Source: Tetrastigma voinierianum (taxonomy: Eukaryota; Streptophyta; Magnoliopsida; Vitales; Vitaceae). From it: 64,000 nucleotides of DNA. The notes under the pieces were generated by a model, which searched no databases, was not told where the DNA came from, and saw nothing but the letters and a program-made list of their open reading frames with translations. The first letter of the stretch is position 1. The number at the start of each line of letters is the position of its first letter. Shown here piece after piece: positions 57,401-64,000 of the stretch. A program made the position numbers and the translations under genes. Location of the stretch: assembly GCA_016808115.1 (NCBI GenBank), contig JAEQBH010002178.1, positions 1-64,000 on the forward strand, read 5' to 3'.

Positions 57401-58492
57401 CTAGGCGTCGTCCTAAGATAAATATAAAGGCGCCATCTTGTGGGACACATTGATACAAATTATTTTTATATATGAAAATTTGTATAAAATGTTTTAATAT
57501 ATTTAAATGTTTTGGTATATGCATGATTTGGTATATACAATGTTTTTGAAGATTATGCATGAGGCGCCATCTAGGGTTTTTATTTTTATACATGTACCGC
57601 TTTTTATAAAAATAATTTTAAAGTGTAAGTATAAAAAATTCCCACACTTCCATTTTTTTTTTCCCACCCAGTAAATGAAATAAAAATAACAAAATTAGAT
57701 TTAGGCCTCCTATTTTTCAAACTATTATTAATACTTGATTTTAAAAACACAAAAAACACAATTTTAGCGCTCTCTAAATTTACCTTTGTGTTTGTTTTGA
57801 ATCTGCCAAAACTCAATTTAGTATTCTCTAAATTTAATATTTTATATTCTCTAAGTTTTCAAAACAAAAACATGTTCCTCTTGTTTTCAAAGCAGCTATT
57901 TAGTTTATGCATGGAGGTCGTAATTGAGGTTAATGCAAATTCCATGTTTGATATTAAAAATGATAATAAATTAATCTGGGTAATCGCTTGTGGAAAAATA
58001 AATTTATTAATTTTAAAAATTAAACTTACGAGTTCATTTAATTTTATTTCATGTGGATGTGCCTAGTTGTCAAAATTTATAATTTTATATTTAAGTTATT
58101 TACAAATAAATATTTTTTGATGAATAAAAATAATTTACTATGATTAAATTGTTTTAAATTCTGATATATGGGTTAAATGCGGCGAATATGGGTTAATGAC
58201 AACAATTTTTCTAATAATCACAAAAATAACCAATTTTCATTTTCCATATCATTGGTCATCGTTGTGAACGACGGCCTTTAGGAAAGTTCAATGGCGTCAT
58301 TCTAGCGCTAGCCATTGAAGCCAGCCGTCGTTGCAACGTACGTGATGAACTACGCAAAGTGTCGTTCTAGCGGCCCGGCCAATCTCACCTTAGCTCCCCA
58401 CGCTGGCCGACACACTAGTTTGGTCTTTTTCATTCTGTCTGTTACGTATTTTTTATTCCAAAAACACTATTCACGTCCAAAACTCTATAAAA
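57401..58492. other. 3' region after the PMD gene
   Basis: No supported gene. GGCGCCATCT occurs at 57,451 and 57,563, and GGCGTCATTCTAGCGCTAGCCATTGAA near 58,290 is another GGCGxCAT word with an imperfect palindrome. These may mark the end of the PMD-bearing element, but matching termini on the left side were not found. Confidence 0.35.
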
Positions 58493-58690
58493 GTTATGGG
58501 TTGATCGAGCAGTCAAATCCATGATTGAGCAGTATTTGCTAAATGGTGGCTCTTCATTAATATATATTTATTTTATATTTAATAGTCTAAATTAGATATT
58601 TCTATATAAACCCTTTATACTTAAATATATAATTTATATACTATTAAGTGGAATTATATATATATATATATATATATATAAACCAAAGAT
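58493..58690. repeat. second copy of the 37.8-kb repeat (uninterrupted)
   Basis: Starts TTATGGGTTGATCGAGCAGT and continues in parallel with 37,782-37,896 and 38,879-38,935. It lacks the ~980-bp insert. A (TA)n run ends it. Confidence 0.75.
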
Positions 58691-59228
58691 TAGAAATTAA
58701 TAATATTTATTTTTGTTTTTGATATATTTTTATATCCAAGTTCAAATATAAAAATAAAGATATTGATATTTTAATTTTTATTAAATAAAAAAATATACTA
58801 TTTGAATAACTACATTTCAAAGGAAAGAAAGTTCATTTAATTCGAAATACTTATATAATTTTAAAAAAATATTATATTATTACATATGATACTTAAGCAG
58901 AAGTGGTAAAGCGTTTCGTCGTTTAAACAAACATAAGGCGTGGGGAGAGTGCAAAGCCGAGTTCTAGTGAGTTCCAATGTATATATATATATATTATATT
59001 ATTTTTATTTATACATCTTTTGACAAATATAAATAGATTTTTTTTTCCTTTTTTTTTTTTTTTTTGGGAAATAATAGAACATCTTTTTCTACACATATGA
59101 TCTAGATATCAAAATTCTCATCTCATGCTTGCTTTGGGCTGTTACTTGTCATGGCTGACTGTTCTGGGCTTTATCTAAAGACATTTTAGGTACTAAATAG
59201 TGCTTGGATTTGATCCAATGACCTGATT
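58691..59228. other. AT-rich spacer
   Basis: Short AT microsatellites and a poly-T stretch (59,040-59,065). A tRNA-like AGTGGTAAAGCG word at 58,902 is not enough to call a SINE. Confidence 0.35.

Positions 59229-59304
<76 letters not shown>
59229..59304. repeat. compound (TG)n(TA)n microsatellite
   Basis: About 16 bp of TG repeats lead directly into about 58 bp of TA repeats. Confidence 0.97.
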
Positions 59305-59309
<5 letters not shown>

Positions 59310-59465
59310 CTATTTTTTATTTTTGTAGACGTGGGACTCAAACTTCTCGTAATCTGTTCATCCCGGCACTACTACGCTGACTAGACCTCGAGGACTATAT
59401 ATATAGTTGGAGATGACCATTTGTTCCCTTTCTCTCTAAGGCCAGAAAAAAAGTCACTGCAATTC

Positions 59466-59606
59466 AGACATGGAAGCAGAGATGGTTGAAGTCTTTCACC
59501 CAAACTTAAGCGCGATCTGGAGTTCGAGCATTGAAAATGCAATTGTATTCCGTGGTAAAGTCTTATCGCCCTTATGGTCCCTTCCGACTCAAAAAGAAAA
59601 AAATGT
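59466..59606 (+). mobile_element. possible SINE
   Basis: GATGGTTGAAGTCTTTCACC could be an RNA polymerase III A-box-like region. GGAGTTCGAGC fits a B box about 40 bp later. The sequence ends in an A-rich tail (AAAAAGAAAAAAA at 59,592-59,606). This is the layout of a tRNA-derived SINE. No target-site duplication was confirmed. Confidence 0.4.
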
Positions 59607-59676
59607 ACTTCTAGGATGAAACAAAGAAGATATCTTATTAAGATTTTGATTTTTTTGAGAATATGAAATTTGGATT

Positions 59677-60021
59677 TTGTTGATAGTATTATTGTATCTT
59701 TCTTTGGCTAGACATGTTGATATGAAACACTTGTTTGATCTTGAATTGGATATAAATAAGAGATTTCTTTTGGAAATTTTGGATATAAATATTGATATCA
59801 GATACTTGTTAATATATTGTGTATATTCAATTGCTTCATATATCTTCAATTGGATAAAAAAAATACAAGAAGAAACACTCACCCCCTTACAAAAAAAAAA
59901 CACCTTACTTTCATTTAGAACCCATCCAATCGATGAAATTAATCAATTTCGTCTCCAACCAAAGAAGTTATACAAAATAAGACATAACCTGTGTTATATG
60001 TACAACACACCTCGTCCTTGA
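59677..60021 (+). other. 114-codon open frame, unidentified
   Basis: A Leu/Ile-rich protein with two hydrophobic stretches (residues about 1-12 and 41-58) in AT-rich DNA. I recognise no family. Given its position among element relics it may be chance or a fragment of a membrane protein. Confidence 0.2.
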
Positions 60022-60164
60022 AAACAATATCATTTCTAGCATTACAAACCGAAAGGATCTAGGTTTATATGTAAAACAATTGGTAGAAACATTGATGTTT
60101 AAAGAGGCGTGACATATAAGGATGGGAGGGTCTCAAGTTAGTCTCAGTTTCTTACATCAGAACA

Positions 60165-60450
60165 AAGTTAAGAATGGCTAAAATAGCGCTTTGCTTTTCG
60201 AACCCTAATTCAACAAATATCCTAAACCGAGGAAGGGTTCACCTACGAGATACCAAAAGGAGAGAGAAGCAACTCCCGCAACACCCTTGTCTTTATGATG
60301 GAGTAGAAGATGATCCACAGTCTCCTCGCACTTTTGACACACAAAAAACATCTATTAAGGGCAAAGCCTCTTTTTTGCGGTTGATCTAAAGTTGCTTCTC
60401 AAGCAAAGGACAGGAGTTTTAGTTGCCCAAACATTCTTCTAGGGGAATGA
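60165..60450 (-). pseudogene. LINE/reverse-transcriptase zinc-binding (zf-RVT) remnant
   Basis: The minus strand reads NVWATKTPVLCLRSNFRSTA, then KKRLCP, MFFVCQKCEETVDHLLLHH and further WYLVGEPFLG. This matches the zf-RVT domain found after the reverse transcriptase of plant LINEs (CxxCxxxxET-xHLLLHC, followed by LW-L). The first Cys pair is partly preserved as VCQKC and the last His/Cys pair as HH. Stops are present. Confidence 0.65.
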
Positions 60451-60599
60451 AATAGTCTCTCTCAACTCTAACCACCAGATTTAGATTTAGGCCGGGCTCA
60501 TATCGTTTTAAAACTGCTTTCGTTATCAAAAACAAGAATGTGTTAAACACACGTTGATTTCTAGTTTTTTTTTGTAAAAACATAAAAAGTTAATACGTA

Positions 60600-61960
60600 G
60601 TGAAACACTAAATTAAGTATAATGTTAAAAGTTTTCAGCAAAATGGTGCTTCCCATGTTTTCACAACCTGTTTTCAAGAACCGTTTTCAAAAACAAGAAC
60701 CAAACATGCCCTTAATTTTTCCTCTTTCCCCCTCAGATTTTTTTCCAAGAATCTGTCTCCTTTGTCCCACTGAAATGCCTTTTCCGGGCTTCCCAATTCA
60801 GAAGCTTCAATAGCCTCCCAATCATGAAGCCATACATTCCAAATGCCAAGAATCTCCACTACTTACCATCCGCTCTCTCAATAACTTCTCCCGTGAGAAA
60901 CTGTTTGATTTCCTAATTTACAACCATCTTTTGACTTTATCTCAAAATCAGCATTCTGATATTCCTCTTCTTCTGCTGATTTGTTCATCTAAGTGAATAC
61001 AACGACGCCCATTCCTGCTCAATGGATTATCTCAATCGTGAAAATCCTTCCTAAGCCTCCCAGAATCACAAGTGCCTTATGTCCAATCTGTTCAAAAAAC
61101 ATGAAAACCCTTTATTTGAATCCAGAGCCTCTTCAATCCTCCTCATCAGCAACCCAAATACTTGTTCAACAGAAAGATTTTCCCTCTCTCCGCTTTCGGA
61201 GATCACACATCAAGCACCATGGAGAATGTTAACTGCCCACTTCTCCGTCGAGATTATTCGATTCAGACGAACTGTCTCACATGGTGAAAAACATGGTACC
61301 TTGAATATTCAACCAACTGATCCTTTCATCTTTCTCCTTCAACTCAACCTTCTTGAAGAACATTGTCACCATCCTTTCTGAAATCTGAGTTTCAGTTCAT
61401 TAGTTCTCTTCCACATTGATAGCAGATTTTCTCCGCCAAACAATTCAGATTCAAAATTTCGTGGTTACTCGCAACTGGAATACCAGAAAATCACAGCAAA
61501 GTCCAGTAATACGATCAGAAGACTGAGGTCGCACTGAAGCAATTATTGAAATGGTATGGCAGCCGCTGGGCCCGGCTTAGCACTCAGAGCTCTCGCAGCC
61601 GCCTCGCCAAGCTTCGAAGACGTGCCTGAAGAAGTGGACGCAGCCTCGCCAGGAGGGCCAATGGCCTGGAAGTGAGGTGAATGGAGGTGATACAGGCTTT
61701 GGGCTGAAATGCTCAACACGAGGCATTCAGATGGAGAAACTACTACAGTGTGGAGGTGGATGAGGTCACGACTGTCACACTGCCGTGGGAGAGCTGAAAG
61801 AGATGACGAGGTTTTAGCTACATGATAAGGCTCGAGTGCTTTTCTCCCAGAGATTGACTGTCTGAGGGTGAAACGCAACCATCGATCCCTGATATGATAA
61901 AGCTATGGAGGAGGAGAAAGTGGGTGTGGGGTGGTTTTAATATGTTCAAGAGAAGTCAAT
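60600..61960. other. unassigned, gene-like composition
   Basis: This region is less AT-rich than its surroundings and shows no TE motifs. The minus-strand frame 61,878-61,543 (111 codons, Ser/Ala/Pro-rich) and several shorter frames lack recognisable domains. It may be a fragment of a host gene or its untranslated exons. I cannot name it. Confidence 0.25.
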
Positions 61961-63122
61961 GGTTAACTGAGTGATAGATGAATACGAAGACTTACTGGTA
62001 TCTAGCTTAGCTTCAAACCCCGGCTGGACTACAAATGCCTTATTCTATCATATATATATAAAAATAAGTCGAATTAAAATATACGTTTCAAATTATTGAT
62101 ACATCAGTAATACCCTTACTACCCACAAACACATTTTAAATTTTCATCTAATGCTGCAGCTATTGACTAATAATTGATTTAAACTGGCCAAATTTTTAAG
62201 AACGTCATTACCATCTGACTTCATTAGATATTATCTATCAAAAGGTTTTCTTCCATTATAAAACACATTAGCTAAATGATGATTTGAATCTAACTTATTT
62301 TATTCTTTTTTCAAAATAACTTAAGATATGTCCAAAACTCTTGAGTATCTTAGTTTATTCATTTGTAAGTCTATTTGTTAGAACCACATGATGATCCAAA
62401 GAAAAGAAGAGCTCCTCCCCATGAACCACAAATAATTCATAGGTCTTTTGATCGCCTGTTGGCTAGCCTGAGTCAAGATAGTCATATGATTGTAGAAAGA
62501 TAATCGCCCAAATCTTTAGTTCACTGGACATATATTTAAATATTCACCAAGAATATTTGAAGAAGATACACGGATCCAAAACATACATATTAAATTCCTT
62601 TGAAACATAAAGTATACTAACCTCCAAACGCAGCCATTGATAGCTCATATATGTAATTCATACATATAAAACATGGTGTAATAGTGGAGGAAGTCCCATG
62701 AACACACTTACTTTAAAACCATTCTTGATTTGTGAGAAAAACCTCGAATCACAAAAACACAAATGACACCAAGAGCCACTTCAGTTTAAGCCTTTTTTAT
62801 AGTTTGTGCAAATCATAATGAGTTTTTAAGAGAGTTGGTCATTAAATCTAATTGGCCAATTAGAGTCTTACAAAGAATGTGACACAAAGACCCTATTACA
62901 AAATAGCAAACAAGTCAATCTCATTAATGACATATGAAGGAACACATGCCAAGCTCATTTAATTAATTATCTAACGTATCGCATAGCAGCAAAAGGGATC
63001 TTTTCGTCAGACAACACAACCACTCAGAGAATCAACTTCCTTTCAATGGTATAGAAATTTATATCATTCCATTTTTAGCTATTATTATTTTTTTTTTTAA
63101 ATCTAAATTTTTAATTATTGTA

Positions 63123-63165
<43 letters not shown>

Positions 63166-63563
63166 TTTTGAAAGGAGACAATTTTTTACCTGATTCCAAA
63201 ACCAAAGAATACATTCAATAGAAACATAGAATCTGAACTCTGTTAAAATTCCAGAATTATGAAGCATCATTCAACGACAGCAATTAACGGCTTAAGATCC
63301 AGCCACATTTGATAATTTATACATGACTATAATACATATGACTTTTAGTCTCATAACATATTGATAACAAACTATGATTCGTACTCTTATACCAAGCTCT
63401 AAGGAATCCGCTTTATCATTTCGAGTCATCACCAAGAAAAACGCTGAACAAGATCGACACAAACCACACGTCACAAACAAATCAATAAAAACAAATAAAG
63501 TAATCAAACAATCTGATCATATCAAACAAATAGAATATGATCAAATCATATGCGGAAGCGAGA
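61961..63563. other. AT-rich spacer, no supported gene
   Basis: Noncoding in all frames. Includes a (TA)n run at 63,127-63,162. The last ~250 bp before 63,564 may be leader or flank of the copia element to the right. Confidence 0.4.
63127..63162. repeat. (TA)n microsatellite
   Basis: About 18 uninterrupted TA/AT repeats. Confidence 0.95.
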
Positions 63564-63879
63564 TGTTAGAATATAGATAATTTCTAGCCATCATTGGGCT
63601 GGAAACAAAGAAAATTGAAATATCGAAAATCGGTATTTTGAAATGTAAGCACCAAATGAAATCACTTTTGGTTCTTCAAACCTTCTCTAAAATAGAACTT
63701 GATGTGAATTTTCTCTGCTAATTTGATAGCCAGGGACCAAAAAATGCCCTATTGATTCCTCCTTACGTTGCACTGTGCCACACTACTGCTTCCCAAGAAG
63801 TGTAAGAGCTGGGAGGGAAGAGGTGTTATGAGAGGATCAAATTTGAATTTAAATTCAAATTATATGGACCATTCTAACA
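63564..63879 (-). repeat. copia LTR (316 bp) at the window edge
   Basis: On the plus strand it starts TGTTAGAAT and ends ATTCTAACA, perfect 9-bp inverted ends bounded by TG and CA. Directly right is TTCTCGCCACTTGG, on the minus strand CCAAGTGGCGAGAA, a polypurine tract of the AAGTGGxAGAA type usual in plant copia. So this is the 3' LTR of a minus-strand element whose body lies beyond 64,000. Confidence 0.75.
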
Positions 63880-63893
63880 TTCTCGCCACTTGG
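63880..63893 (-). promoter_or_regulatory. copia polypurine tract at the window edge
   Basis: CCAAGTGGCGAGAA on the minus strand lies immediately upstream of the TGTTAGAAT LTR start. Confidence 0.7.
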
Positions 63894-64000
63894 TTCATAA
63901 GCAGTTCAACACCACAAAAGAGAAAACAAAATATATAAATTATGGCTGACAGGCCCTTCCCATAAAATAATAAGATCTTCCGTATTATAGATATCAAGTT

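Noticed and set aside
58900..58990. tRNA-like AGTGGTAAAGCG word and GAGTTCTAGTG
   Set aside because: The second box is a poor match and no tail is clear. Not enough for a SINE call.
61543..61878. 111-codon minus-strand frame as a gene
   Set aside because: No domain, no clear transcript signals. Kept only as unassigned sequence.
1..64000. CRISPR arrays, operons, bacterial genes
   Set aside because: The genome is plant nuclear. The tandem repeats seen have no regular repeat-spacer plan and no cas-like genes.

Overview
The window is nuclear DNA from a flowering plant, most likely a dicot. The evidence is a CYP82-type cytochrome P450 with its usual single intron, several lineages of plant Ty1/copia and Ty3/gypsy retrotransposons, a Mutator-like transposase next to a plant mobile domain (PMD) gene, a fragment resembling plastid trnS-GGA, and AT-rich spacers with (TA)n arrays. 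I see no convincing intact protein-coding host gene. Almost everything recognisable is a broken gene or a transposable element (TE) relic, and most long open frames are shadows.

Layout. (1) 1-12.7 kb: two direct copies of a CYP82 5' region, about 11.07 kb apart, both on the minus strand with the same TATA-like box. The left copy is a truncated exon 1. The right copy is a complete but dead gene: exon 1 at 10.93-11.85 kb, intron with a nested element, exon 2 at 8.74-9.35 kb. Between them lie a decayed copia element (1.7-4.2 kb) and a 3.2 kb gypsy-type solo LTR (4.7-7.9 kb). A plastid tRNA-Ser fragment sits just upstream of the right copy. (2) 12.7-36.4 kb: a copia graveyard of two families. Family A has 296/297-bp LTRs and forms a tandem array with shared LTRs (15.3-24.6 kb). 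Family B (about 600-bp LTRs, tRNA-Met-type primer site) forms a mosaic of head-to-head and tail-to-tail pieces. Three of the pieces carry the same internal deletion that joins reverse transcriptase to the end of RNase H. (3) 36.4-40.2 kb: spacer with a probable ~1 kb insertion and a possible 5'-UTR exon plus intron start. (4) 40,264-50,430: one structurally complete gypsy element on the minus strand, with 1.77/1.79-kb LTRs, PBS, PPT, decayed pol and a nested related solo LTR. (5) 50.4-58.5 kb: a decayed MULE transposase followed on the same strand by a PMD gene, with related gypsy-LTR scraps on either side of the transposase. (6) 58.5-64 kb: SINE-like and LINE-like relics, unassigned sequence, and at the right edge the 3' LTR of another minus-strand copia element running out of the window.

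The elements do not form a pathway. The window records duplication, nested insertion and mosaic rearrangement. The points most worth following are the MULE+PMD pair, the shared-LTR tandem with a chimeric LTR/PBS junction, the recurrent deletion in family B, and the CYP82 tandem duplication. Copies of one family differ by many short gaps, so some frame breaks could be sequence error rather than true decay.
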